17,086 bases of DNA from Armatimonadota bacterium (lineage in GTDB: Bacteria > Armatimonadota > DTGP01 > JAHWJO01). How positions within the stretch are numbered: the first letter of the stretch is position 1; each line of letters opens with the position of its first letter. The notes under the pieces were generated by a model. That model was not told the origin of the DNA and ran no database searches. It saw only the letters and a program-made list of their open reading frames with translations. The stretch lies in assembly GCA_019348365.1 (NCBI GenBank), contig JAHWJO010000028.1, positions 1 to 17,086 on the forward strand, in the 5' to 3' direction. The translations under genes and the position numbers were made by a program. Of this stretch, positions 7,072 through 15,100 are shown piece after piece.

Positions 7072-7335
7072 ATGACCGAACAGGCTCCCGCCCGGCGGGG
7101 TTTCTTTTCTAAAAATATCGGCCCGGTGGAACGCATGCTGTGGGCGCTGGCGGGTCTGGCGCTGATGGCAGTCGGGTTCGAGGTGTTCAACGCCCTGACC
7201 GAAACGGGCATCGGCCTCGTCTTCGTCTTTATCGGCTTCCTCGTTTTCCTCCAGGCCCCGATGGCATGGTCGCTGTGGAACGCGATAGCCGGACGCAGCA
7301 CCTTCGAACGGGATGCGGAGTTCGAGCAAGGGTAA
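7072..7335 (+). CDS. Small two-helix membrane protein (resembles DUF2892/YgaP-type)
   Basis: Encodes 87 residues. Two hydrophobic segments (about 22-38 and 46-62) are joined by a short turn, with a charged C-terminus. The segment KNIGPVERMLWALAGLALMAVGF resembles the start of DUF2892 (YgaP-like membrane domain) proteins, which open with an N-x-G-x-x-[DE]-R pattern before the first helix; this is recalled, not searched. Function is unknown. ATG 7072 has no clear Shine-Dalgarno, and longer in-frame starts would begin inside the tRNA. The gene lies 99 bases after the tRNA and converges on the S24/S26-like gene. Confidence 0.68.
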   Translation: MTEQAPARRGFFSKNIGPVERMLWALAGLALMAVGFEVFNALTETGIGLVFVFIGFLVFLQAPMAWSLWNAIAGRSTFERDAEFEQG

Positions 7336-7377
7336 TCTGCGGATCTGAAGATCGACTCGCGTTGGAAGAGATGCCTC

Positions 7378-7404
7378 GCCCCTTTCCTTCACCGGGAGAG
7401 GGGC
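7378..7404. terminator. Hairpin between convergent genes, possible bidirectional terminator
   Basis: GCCCCTTTCC (7378-7387) pairs with GGAGAGGGGC (7395-7404) with one G-T wobble and a seven-base loop (TTCACCG). It lies in the gap between a plus-strand gene ending at 7335 and a minus-strand gene ending at 7462. The downstream T-run is poor (ATTTGT), so the stem may instead be a dispersed hairpin repeat of the CCTCTCCC type. Confidence 0.45.
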
Positions 7405-7461
7405 ATTTGTCGTACGTCCCCGTTCCGGGCCACAGATATTCCCGGGGCAATCCAGGACCCA

Positions 7462-7827
7462 TCAGGGATCGTGGACGGCGATCACTTTCCCGTAGATCTT
7501 ATCCAGAGGGGTCCAGCCGTTGACATGGCCCTTATTGTTGCTGATCTGATACTGGAAGCCATGCTCGTGATCTCCCCGGATCGCCGTGATCATGTGGGTG
7601 AACATCCACGGGCCGACCTTGCAAAAGACCGCATCCCCAACCTTGAGGTCTTCATGGGAACCCACGGGCGCGTAGGTACATTTCTGGCGGTGCTTGATGC
7701 GGGGATGCATCGAATTGCCGCTCTCCGCGAAAGTCACCGGCTTCCCTTCGCGTAGCGCCGCGATGTAGGCGGCCTTCCCGGTCAGGACGGGGGGAGCGTT
7801 CGGATCTTTCTTCTTTTTCTTCATCAT
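7462..7827 (-). CDS. Small S24/S26 (LexA/signal peptidase-like) fold protein
   Basis: Encodes 121 residues from ATG 7827 (MMKKKKKDPN), preceded by AGGA about five bases upstream; the longer frame to 7914 overlaps the zinc-finger gene and is not used. ESGNSMHPRI (residues 35-44) matches the catalytic serine motif of S24/S26 proteins with Ser39. LKVGDAVFCKV (61-71) is the conserved strand after it, and MFTHMI (75-80) places His78 where many members carry lysine or histidine. QISNNKGHVNGWT (94-106) and IYGKVIAV (111-118) complete the fold. A Ser/His pair is used by ER-type signal peptidases, so activity is possible but unproven. No membrane segment or DNA-binding domain is present. It lies 14 bases after the zinc-finger gene, so they are probably co-transcribed. 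Substrate unknown. Confidence 0.72.
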   Translation of the reverse strand: MMKKKKKDPNAPPVLTGKAAYIAALREGKPVTFAESGNSMHPRIKHRQKCTYAPVGSHEDLKVGDAVFCKVGPWMFTHMITAIRGDHEHGFQYQISNNKGHVNGWTPLDKIYGKVIAVHDP

Positions 7828-7841
7828 TCCGTTCCTGACGT

Positions 7842-8030
7842 TCAGACTTCCTGGCTCTCGGCGGCCTTGCAATCCCGGCAGAGGTCTCCATGGCCCGATG
7901 GATTCCCCGCGCACTTACGGCAGAGCATCCGCTTACACCGGGGACAGAGGAAGCCGACCGGCGCCATCAGGATTTCCGAGAGCGTCTTTCTGCACCGGGC
8001 GCATCTCCATTCGACAAATCGATGGATCAT
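7842..8030 (-). CDS. 62-residue eight-cysteine zinc-finger protein
   Basis: ATG 8030 is preceded by AAGAGGAGA about 10 bases upstream; longer frames read back through the acetyltransferase end. The protein has four CxxC pairs: C10/C13, C29/C32, C37/C40 and C51/C54. The spacing C-x2-C-x15-C-x2-C-x4-C-x2-C-x10-C-x2-C is that of a two-zinc cross-brace module (FYVE, RING or PHD-like), and two tandem zinc ribbons are the alternative. Basic residues cluster at 33-39 (KRMLCRK). No membrane segment is visible. Function is unknown; RNA, DNA, protein or lipid binding are all possible. It lies between the acetyltransferase and the S24/S26-like gene on the same strand. Confidence 0.68.
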   Translation of the reverse strand: MIHRFVEWRCARCRKTLSEILMAPVGFLCPRCKRMLCRKCAGNPSGHGDLCRDCKAAESQEV

Positions 8031-8097
8031 ACCGATACCGTCTCCTCTTTCAATTATGACTGACAGGACCAGGGAATTCGATCCCATATTGCTGCAT

Positions 8098-8700
8098 TCA
8101 TTCGTTCGGGACTTTCGATAGATCCCCTGCCGATGAGTCCAGTGCCCGCCTATAGGAACCCGTCTCGGGCCTGACTTCGTCTTGACTCGCCCATTCTCGG
8201 GCCAGGAGTGCATAGAGGACGCAATCGCCGAACTCGCTCCCGTAGCAGATCTTCTCGCGGAGGATGCCTTCCTGGCGAAATCCAAGCCGTTCAGGAATGG
8301 CGCGGCTCTTCAAGTTGTCCCAATCCACGGCCACCTCCAGGCGATGCAGCCCCAACTCCTCGAAGGCGTACGGGATCAGCGCCTGGAGGGAGCGGGTCAT
8401 GATGCCCCGGCCCCGGAACCGATTCCCGAGCATGTAGTCGAGGTTCGCTGTGGGGGAATGAGGGTGAGGTCGAGACAATCCGACCACGCCCACCAGTTCT
8501 CCACTCAACCGTATCCCGGCCCAGAACCCGTATCCGGAGGCATGTCGCTCCATCGATTCCCGAATGAACGCCTCCGCATCTCCCCGGTAGAGCCACTCGT
8601 CCCGAAAAGCGGAATAGCCATCCTTCAGGTTTTCCAGGGCCGGGGCATCCGCCAGTTCAAGGAGGCGTAACTCGATGTCGCCATCAACGCAGATCCGCAT
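8098..8700 (-). CDS. GNAT N-acetyltransferase, RimJ/RimL type
   Basis: Encodes 200 residues from ATG 8700, with GGAG six bases upstream. The acetyl-CoA binding motif is RFRGRGIM (residues 94-101, R-x-x-G-x-G type). The pattern N129-L-K-S-R-A-I-P-E-R-LGF (129-141), EGILRE (144-149) and D159-VLYALLAREW is characteristic of RimJ/RimL-like enzymes that acetylate N-termini of ribosomal proteins, other proteins or small amines. The substrate cannot be told. The C-terminal 30 residues after AREW are extra and polar. The gene leads a cluster with the zinc-finger gene (67-base gap) and the S24/S26-like gene. Cytoplasmic. Confidence 0.88.
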   Translation of the reverse strand: MRICVDGDIELRLLELADAPALENLKDGYSAFRDEWLYRGDAEAFIRESMERHASGYGFWAGIRLSGELVGVVGLSRPHPHSPTANLDYMLGNRFRGRGIMTRSLQALIPYAFEELGLHRLEVAVDWDNLKSRAIPERLGFRQEGILREKICYGSEFGDCVLYALLAREWASQDEVRPETGSYRRALDSSAGDLSKVPNE

Positions 8701-8761
8701 CCGGGTCTCCGGTCTGAATTAGGGTTGATCGATAGAAGGGTAAATGTAGGCAGGATGCATT

Positions 8762-8801
8762 TTTATCCTTTAATAACAGGAACTGTTCAAAGAAGGGTCA
8801 A
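8762..8801 (-). promoter_or_regulatory. Possible promoter for the acetyltransferase cluster
   Basis: On the minus strand two overlapping weak sigma70-like pairs are visible: TTGACC (8801-8796) with TGTTAT (8778-8773), 17-base spacing, and TTGAAC (8790-8785) with GATAAA (8767-8762), 17-base spacing. Both would start transcription upstream of the acetyltransferase ATG at 8700. The gap 8701-8810 is AT-rich compared with its surroundings, which raises chance matches. Confidence 0.35.
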
Positions 8802-8810
8802 ATGCTTTGA

Positions 8811-9278
8811 TCATCCGTCCATAAGACTCATTAACGGAAGAAAAGCTTCCTGTTCAGGTCTGTATCGTAGTGTATTCCCCATCCATTCATCTGCCTCACG
8901 CCAGAATAACCGTTTGGACGTGATATGGGTGGTTGAGCTTTCTCTCTCGGGATAGTAGCAATCGTCCTCCCAACAAAAGAAGCCGTTTTCTAGAACCAGA
9001 TTGGCTTCATCGATACTGGCATCAAAGTTGTGTGGAGGAGGTGACATTCGGAAATCATGTACCCCGATGAAGAGGAGTTCGATAGCGGACGGGTTTCTCC
9101 ACTGGCGTTGAAGCAACATTCGGGCGCATACCCATGGCTCCACTGTCATCGACATGTCATCATCGACATAATGGCCCGTCCAAAGATGGGCTTCTCGAAT
9201 ACAGGCGTCATGGAAACCGCCGAACGCAGACATCAGTACCTCGATGCCTTCGTAATTCACTATTTCTGTCCAGTCCAT
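8811..9278 (-). CDS. Uncharacterised 155-residue protein, AT-richer than its neighbours
   Basis: ATG 9278 follows a strong Shine-Dalgarno (TAGGAGGAGG, nearest copy a few bases upstream). The protein is acidic and soluble, without signal peptide or membrane segment. Distinct blocks are FGGFHDACIREA (19-30), VDDDMSM (38-44), RMLLQRQWRNPSAIELLFIGV (53-73) and ITSKRLFWR (119-127). I recall similar block order in small uncharacterised proteins scattered among bacteria, some next to toxin loci, but cannot name a family. Hand count gives about 47% G+C in 8941-9000 against about 72% in 9361-9420 of the polymerase gene, which suggests transfer from elsewhere. It lies 48 bases downstream of the polymerase gene, same strand. 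Function unknown. Confidence 0.75.
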   Translation of the reverse strand: MDWTEIVNYEGIEVLMSAFGGFHDACIREAHLWTGHYVDDDMSMTVEPWVCARMLLQRQWRNPSAIELLFIGVHDFRMSPPPHNFDASIDEANLVLENGFFCWEDDCYYPERESSTTHITSKRLFWREADEWMGNTLRYRPEQEAFLPLMSLMDG

Positions 9279-9326
9279 CCCTCCTCCTAAGGATAAAGCA
9301 ATCGGTCGGAATTCATCATCAGTGAT

Positions 9327-11483
9327 TCACCAATCAAAGCTGGTCTGGAGGGCGACCTGCTGGTTCGACTTCGTGCCCCTGGGCCGGGGGAAGACCCGCT
9401 CGAACTCGTCGCCGAGCGCGGGTTTCAGCCGCTGCGCGAACTTGTACAGCTTTTCCGCCAGCCCCGCCCGGTCCTCGTCCCCCGCGTAGTGCTCGATGGA
9501 CTCCAGCTTGCCGTCCGCCTTGCGGTAGACCAGGACGTACTCCCCGACCCGGACGTGCGGCAGGAGGTCCTGCCACCGGTCCCGCAGCGTCTCGCCGAAG
9601 GTGTTGGCGGTGACGCGCTCCCGCCGGACGAACTCCTTCGGGTCCATCTCCCCGCTCATGATCCGCCGCAGCGTGTCGGTGTAGAGGCGGGAGAGTCCCT
9701 CGGTGTCTCCCGCCACGAGCCGGTCGAGGGCTTTCGCGATAAACTCCCGCCCGAACCGCTCGTCGGACCGCGACCGCAACGCCGATCCTTTGTAGGTCAC
9801 CGCGCCGCCCTCATCCACCAAGGCGTAGTTCTTCATCTTGAGCGAGACCATCGCGGCGTAGCTCCCCTCGTAGGCGAGCCGGATGCCGGGGGGCAGCTCC
9901 GCCGCGACCGCTTCCACGAGCGCCTGTCGCTCCTCCTCGGAGTCCGCGCCGGGCGGGGGCTGAAAGTAAACGCCGTCGGTGTCCACCTCGATGACGCTGC
10001 CGCCGCGCCGCTCCACCTCCGCCGAGATCCGCTGCACGATCTCCTGCCCCCCGCGCGTGACGGCCTCCGCCGCGTCGTAGTCGTTGAAGGCGAAATTCCC
10101 CGCGCAGAGGTAGCCGTAGAAGCTGTTGATGAGGATCTTGAACGACCCCTGCACGCCGTCCCAGTACGGCTTCTCGGCGGGGGGAGCGGTCTTGAGCCGG
10201 GCCTTCGCATCGAGGCGGCGGGCGGTCAGCTCCTTGAGCATGGGGAGGAAGACTCCCAGCCGGTCGGCGCTGGGGGCCAGGGCGCGGGTGAGCATGAGGC
10301 TGGGATAGAGGCTCTCCACGTCCACCTTGACGACGGGCTGGATCACCCCTGAGCGGCGGCATTCGGTGTACCCGCCGGGGATGCCCCGCCCCGGCTGGCT
10401 CAGGGGGACCGCCGCGCCTCGCCGGAGGTACTCGCGGATCATCAGGGAATCGACCTTCTCTCCCGTGCCCCCGACGGCGGCGCGCTCGTAGGTGTCGGGG
10501 ACCATCTGGGTGACGTAGAAGTCCGTCGCGCCGACGATCTGCATGATGCGGGCGGTCTCGCGCACGTCGTGGCGAGCGTACTCGGCGACGCGCTCCGGAT
10601 TCTCCCGGATCTCCTTCAGCATGGCCGCGCGATCCACCAGCACGCGCTCCTCTTCCGCCACCCCCAAAGCCCGCGCGACCTCTTTCAACCCGTAGCTGTC
10701 CCACTCGCCGCGCGCCCAGTCGAACCGCTGGGCGGCGAACATCGTGTCGAGCACGTGCCGCCCGTAAAGATGTACGGGCGCAAAAGGCCGCGTCATCCCC
10801 CCGATGACGCAGGAACGCTCCGGCAAGACCTGCGGCGCGGAGCCGTCCCGCCCCAGCGCGAGCGGAATCCCCAACCGCCGCGCGCGGGCGACGAGATAGG
10901 GGAGGTCGAAGCCGAAGATGTTGTGCCCCTCGATCACATCGGGGTCACGCTCATGGATGGCTTCGATGAGGCCGGCGAGAAGGGTCCGCTCGTCGCCGTG
11001 AAGGATCGTTTCCCATCCGTAATTATCCCGCAGGGCGATGAGGAGAATGCGGTTCGACTCGGCGTTGGGGTTGAGTCCCTCGGTTTCGAGGTCGAGCTGG
11101 AGCCGGTGCACGTCCTCGAACACCCTCCCTTTGAACAGGGTGATTCCGCTCCGGGCGAGGAACTGCTTCTCGGTGGACCCGTAGCCGAGGACGGGATGCC
11201 CCGCCCCCCGGAGATCGCGGCGGGCGTCGAGCATGGCGGCGCGGGAGGGGAATTCAGCCAGGAACCGCAGCCCCTCGCCGTCGAGTTCGGTCCAGTCCGC
11301 GCCGGGGAGAACATGGGGCTGCGTGGCGAGGAGCCAGGGCCGGAAGGGCCGGTTCTCCTCCACGATCCCGTCCGGCGTGCGGAGGAAGAGGCGCGCGGAA
11401 TCATCGCCGGCCTCCACGGCGACAACGTGGGGGGTGGGATCATCCCCGAAGAGGAGCGCCTGCGGGTCGGTCCGGGAGGCCAT
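9327..11483 (-). CDS. Family B DNA polymerase with intact proofreading domain
   Basis: Encodes 718 residues from ATG 11483. Exonuclease motifs are complete: Exo I D131-x-E133 (LQLDLETEG), Exo II N188-x3-F192-D193 (GHNIFGFD), Exo III Y302-x3-D306. Polymerase motifs are complete: A at 388-395 (DVESLYPS), B K449-x3-N453-S-x-Y456-G457, C D501-T-D503. It should therefore be an active polymerase with 3'-5' proofreading, probably used in repair or lesion bypass as bacterial Pol II is. The start is uncertain: ATG 11546 and 11591 are in frame, but 11483 puts the family-like sequence (ALLFGDDPTPHVVAVE) near the N-terminus and leaves the palindrome at 11563-11582 outside the gene. The C-terminus QTSFDW resembles a sliding-clamp binding tail. 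Confidence 0.92.
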   Translation of the reverse strand: MASRTDPQALLFGDDPTPHVVAVEAGDDSARLFLRTPDGIVEENRPFRPWLLATQPHVLPGADWTELDGEGLRFLAEFPSRAAMLDARRDLRGAGHPVLGYGSTEKQFLARSGITLFKGRVFEDVHRLQLDLETEGLNPNAESNRILLIALRDNYGWETILHGDERTLLAGLIEAIHERDPDVIEGHNIFGFDLPYLVARARRLGIPLALGRDGSAPQVLPERSCVIGGMTRPFAPVHLYGRHVLDTMFAAQRFDWARGEWDSYGLKEVARALGVAEEERVLVDRAAMLKEIRENPERVAEYARHDVRETARIMQIVGATDFYVTQMVPDTYERAAVGGTGEKVDSLMIREYLRRGAAVPLSQPGRGIPGGYTECRRSGVIQPVVKVDVESLYPSLMLTRALAPSADRLGVFLPMLKELTARRLDAKARLKTAPPAEKPYWDGVQGSFKILINSFYGYLCAGNFAFNDYDAAEAVTRGGQEIVQRISAEVERRGGSVIEVDTDGVYFQPPPGADSEEERQALVEAVAAELPPGIRLAYEGSYAAMVSLKMKNYALVDEGGAVTYKGSALRSRSDERFGREFIAKALDRLVAGDTEGLSRLYTDTLRRIMSGEMDPKEFVRRERVTANTFGETLRDRWQDLLPHVRVGEYVLVYRKADGKLESIEHYAGDEDRAGLAEKLYKFAQRLKPALGDEFERVFPRPRGTKSNQQVALQTSFDW

Positions 11484-11562
11484 CCCCACCCCAACCGCAA
11501 TGCAGGGAGCTTGGATGGAATCTTTTTGAGGGGGTCTAGTTCGCATCTCTTCTATTCTGAGG

Positions 11563-11582
11563 TCTACCCTGTATAGGGTAGA
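11563..11582. promoter_or_regulatory. Perfect 8-bp palindrome upstream of the polymerase gene, possible operator
   Basis: TCTACCCT (11563-11570) and AGGGTAGA (11575-11582) are exact reverse complements around a four-base centre (GTAT). Outer AGGT (11560-11563) and ACCT (11583-11586) extend the dyad with a one-base shift. A further half-site TCTACCCT lies at 11633-11640. The position just upstream of the polymerase start suits a repressor site; a LexA-like role is only a guess. A hairpin terminating the beta-helix fragment transcript is the other reading, though no T-run follows. Confidence 0.5.
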
Positions 11583-11649
11583 ACCTATCATCTGAAGCGA
11601 TCATCACTCCGGTCTCGAAGGCCTTCCTCATCTCTACCCTGGAAGGTCT

Positions 11650-11910
11650 TTACTGGATCACCGTGCTCGTAGAGTCGTTTCGGAGGGGCGGCCCTTCGAC
11701 ATGGACCGTGTTGCGGCGGAGGAAGGTGTGGCCCGCGTCCTTCGCAATGCGAATGCCCGCCGGCCCGTCGTAGATATGGGTGCCTTCGATCACGTTCCAG
11801 TCCTTCAGCGGGGCGGTGGGAGGAAGGCCCGGAATCTTGTGGGTGGCCGGCTCCAGATTGATCCCGAACCGTCCCTCCGGCTCCTCCCCTTGCAGCCAGG
11901 TGGGCTGGAT
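11650..11910 (-). repeat. 261-bp direct repeat, copy A
   Basis: This segment, encoding IQPTWLQGEEPEG through the stop codon, matches 15667-15927 without indels. I count 23 mismatches, about 91% identity, ten of them in the last 51 bases of the coding strand. Same orientation; the two copies flank the 1141-residue secreted protein gene. Confidence 0.9.
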
Positions 11911-12195
11911 GTGGAGGCTCGGGCGGTAGCGGAAGTCCACCACCTCGGAGAAGCGCACGGTGTTGCCGAAAACCAGCGGGCCGCGCAGGGTGATGTTCCC
12001 GCGCCCGACCGTCCGGGAACCGATGAGGTCGCAGAACGCGACGGGAGAGGGGGCGTCCGTGTTCCACGCCCACAGGTACAGCCCTTCCCCGTCCCGCAGG
12101 ACGTGCCCGTCCACCACGTGGCCGTAGTTGTTGCCCCAGAAGCCCGACCCGTTGGCGGTGTACCACTCTACGGCTTTTCTGTCAGTGCCGCCCAC
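11650..12195 (-). pseudogene. 3' fragment of a parallel beta-helix gene (longer copy)
   Basis: The open frame has 181 residues, but only the part from about VEWYTANG (near 12170) onwards reads like a family protein; the first residues overlap the end of the 1141-residue gene in another frame. Short repeating turns (GNNYGHVVDGHVL, GRGNITLRGPLVFGNTVRF, WNVIEGTHIYDGPAGIRI, AGHTFLRRNTVHVEG) are typical of right-handed parallel beta-helix proteins such as polysaccharide lyases and epimerases. There is no signal peptide, start region or Shine-Dalgarno, so this is most likely the tail of a gene whose 5' part is lost. Its last 261 bases are repeated at 15667-15927. Confidence 0.65.
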
Positions 12196-15100
12196 GCCGC
12201 CTGGGCATTGCGATAGCGCTCGGCAATCTGCGTGACCGGTTTATCGCCAAGGGGGATGACGTAAACCCTCTGTCCGTCCACCACCTGAGTGCCTGCCTTG
12301 ACGACCTGGCCGTTCCGTTCGATAATCGGGGATCCTTTCAACCCGAACACCAGCAACGCGCTCGCCCTGCCCTCACCTCCTTTCTGGTTATCGGGCAGCG
12401 CGTAATCCACCCACAGCTTGTTCTCTTTGGGACGGACAATGACGCGCGCGATTCCCAGGCGGCCATCGGCTTTGACCGTCACGCCGCCGGGCGTGCTCAA
12501 TGACCAGAACGCCGGGTCGGGAAACGGATTGAAGCCGGCATAAGTGCCGCTGATCGGCTCCGTCTGCAGGTAAGCCATGCGTCCAGCTTCGCTCTTCAAG
12601 ACCGCGCCGTTTTTTTTCAGATTGCCGGTTGTGCCCTGCACCGTCAGCGTGCTGTCGCGGTCGATGCCGGGCTGATTGTAGGGCCAGGCGCCGTTGACGC
12701 GGCGGTACGGGAAGAGTTGATCGGTGCCGCCGCCGGAATACTCAGGGCGGAAGCCCGTTTCGAACCGGTCATCGCCGCTCCGGAACGAGACGTTGAGCTG
12801 CTTCTTCTCCTCGTCCCACTGAGTCTCCAGTTGGGCCGCGTTCAGATGTTGCTGAAAGGCGGTGAAATCCTTGTATTCGGTCGCATCGCCGACTTCGATG
12901 GCGAAGCCGCCGTAGGCCCGGTCTATCTTCGTCCAATCGGCATCCTCCGCCAGTGGCGCGTCCTGCTTGAGGTTGTATTGCTCGATGAGCAGCGTCGCCT
13001 TTGCCTGGCCGCCGCCCTGCATCGCCACCATAGGCCCGGTGTCATCGGTGATGACGACCTCATCGCTGCGTCCCAGGTCGGTTGAAGGCAGGGGAATGAT
13101 GCCGGTGTAGCTGACGCCGTCGCGAATCGTGATGCGTTGTCCGGCTTTGACTTTCACCGGGTACGCCGTAGCGCGCTGTCCGTCCACATAAATTTCCCAG
13201 GTCGGATTCTTCTGAAAGTTGAAGAGGCCGATAGTGGTTTGCAGACTCTTCACCTCGGCGACGGACGGCGCCGGATAGCTCTCTTTCTTCCACGGGCTGG
13301 TCATCACGATCATCTTGTTCTTGTGCTGCAAGGTCGCCATACCACCGAACTGCCCGACTATGCCGCCCCTTTCTCTGCTGTCAAGGAGATTCGTTCGGTT
13401 GACGCCGGGACGGACCAGCAGGGTGGCGATTTCATCCATGTTTCGCACAGTTTTATCGGTGCGCCGCCACTGCGCCATGACGGGAACGGTGCCGCCGGTA
13501 TCGTGGTCGACGCTCGCCACGCCGTAATGGCGGCCCAGGTAATTGCGCTTCCACAGCGGCGTGGCGGAAAAGCCGCCCCACTGTTTGTAAGAGTTCGTCA
13601 TCTGGTAGGGCAGCGGTTTCTCGTCCACCATGTTCGCCACCCATTCCGGAGCCCAGGAACCGTTGAGCGTCTGCTGCGCGATCATGCCGGGCAGGGCATC
13701 CTGGCCCAGCGCCTGCATGCCGCCATAGATCTCTTTGTTGTTGAGGTCGGTCAGCGCACCATGATGGGAAAGCGTGTGCACGATGTGCTTGGTGCCGTCC
13801 TGCTGCACGAAGACGTAAGCGGGGCCGGTGCGGCCCGAGGGCGCGATGAAGCGGCGCAGGCCCGGATGGTAGGACGAGGTCAATTCCTCCACCGACTTCG
13901 CCAGGATGCTTTGCCCCATCATGCGGTCGAGTGGGGTGGGGCCGAAATCGGCGAACATCTTCTGGTCTTTGAGCGAGATCGCGAAGTAGTAATGGTCGAG
14001 CGATTCCTGAGTGCTGCCGTCGAACCAGCTCCAGGTGCGCAGCGGCCAGGTCTCGAGGCCGTGCCGCCCGTCGGCCATGGCGCGCTCGCTGCCGATGATC
14101 GCGCCGCCGAGCAAAGCGCCCAGCGCGGCGGTGTGATTGAAGTTCATCGTGCTCATGTTCTGCGTGTAGGAGTAGCGATAGAAACTGACGTTGCCGCGCC
14201 AGTCCCCGGTACGGGCGTAGTACTTGAAGACGTTCTCCTGCCTCCTGTCCTCAGCGACATTCGCCTGCACATGGGCGAAATCTTTGGTCTCGCGCCAGGG
14301 CATCAGCCACGCCGTCCAGTACTCCTGCCAGAACTGGCGTACCGGCGCCGGCCACGCCGCGGCATACAGATAATACGACTGCAACTTGTCCGGCACGTCC
14401 CAGCCGTCCCAGCGGCGGGGCATGTTCGACAGCATGTCGTCAATCCAGGCGGCGTAGGCTTCGGGCGTGTCGGGAATCGAGGTGAAGCCGCCGAGCGCCT
14501 TTAGTTCGGAGACGCGCTGCCACTGCCAGGCCGGCATCCACGCCGGGCGGTTGAAGCCGTACTTCTGGGACAGGAGTTTAATCTGCGCCGCGTTCGGCAT
14601 CACGGCCGTGGGCTGCCCGCCCGTTTTGTTCTTGTGAAGCTGCGCCGCCAGGGCCGGCACGTTCACGGTCAGATCAGCCGTGCGAAGCGGTGCCGCCTTA
14701 TCGCCGGGCATGAGCGTGACGACGAGCTTGGGAGTGTGAACCAAAATGCCCCGCCCCGCCGTCGCCACACCCCATTCGTAGCCGCCTTGATGGTAGCGCA
14801 CGTCATAGGTCTCCCATTTGCGAACGAGGAGCCCGCAGCTCTCGAAGGTGCGCAGCCGCTCCTGCGGCGTTGAGCCGTAAGCGGGATCACGCAGCACCGG
14901 CGTCACGTCGAGGCGGCCCTGGGGGTTCTTGTGCGAGACCTCGGCGGGGCCGAACCGAGTCGGGAAGCGGTCCTGCTTTACATCCTGCGCGCCGAATTTT
15001 TTCCAGTAGCCGGAGCCGTTGATAAAGGCGTTGTAAGTCGGGCCGATCTTCGCATCCGCGACCCAGGGCTTGCGCAACGCCCAGGCGACGGCGTGCCACT

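Noticed and set aside
8725..8955. 76-residue plus-strand frame MIDRRVNVGRMHF
   Set aside because: Mostly antisense to the 8811-9278 gene and an AT-rich gap, without Shine-Dalgarno or family resemblance.
10569..11576. 335-residue plus-strand frame
   Set aside because: Antisense to the family B polymerase; no recognisable domain.
13137..14504. 455-residue plus-strand frame
   Set aside because: Antisense to the large secreted protein; Arg/His/Val-rich, no motif.
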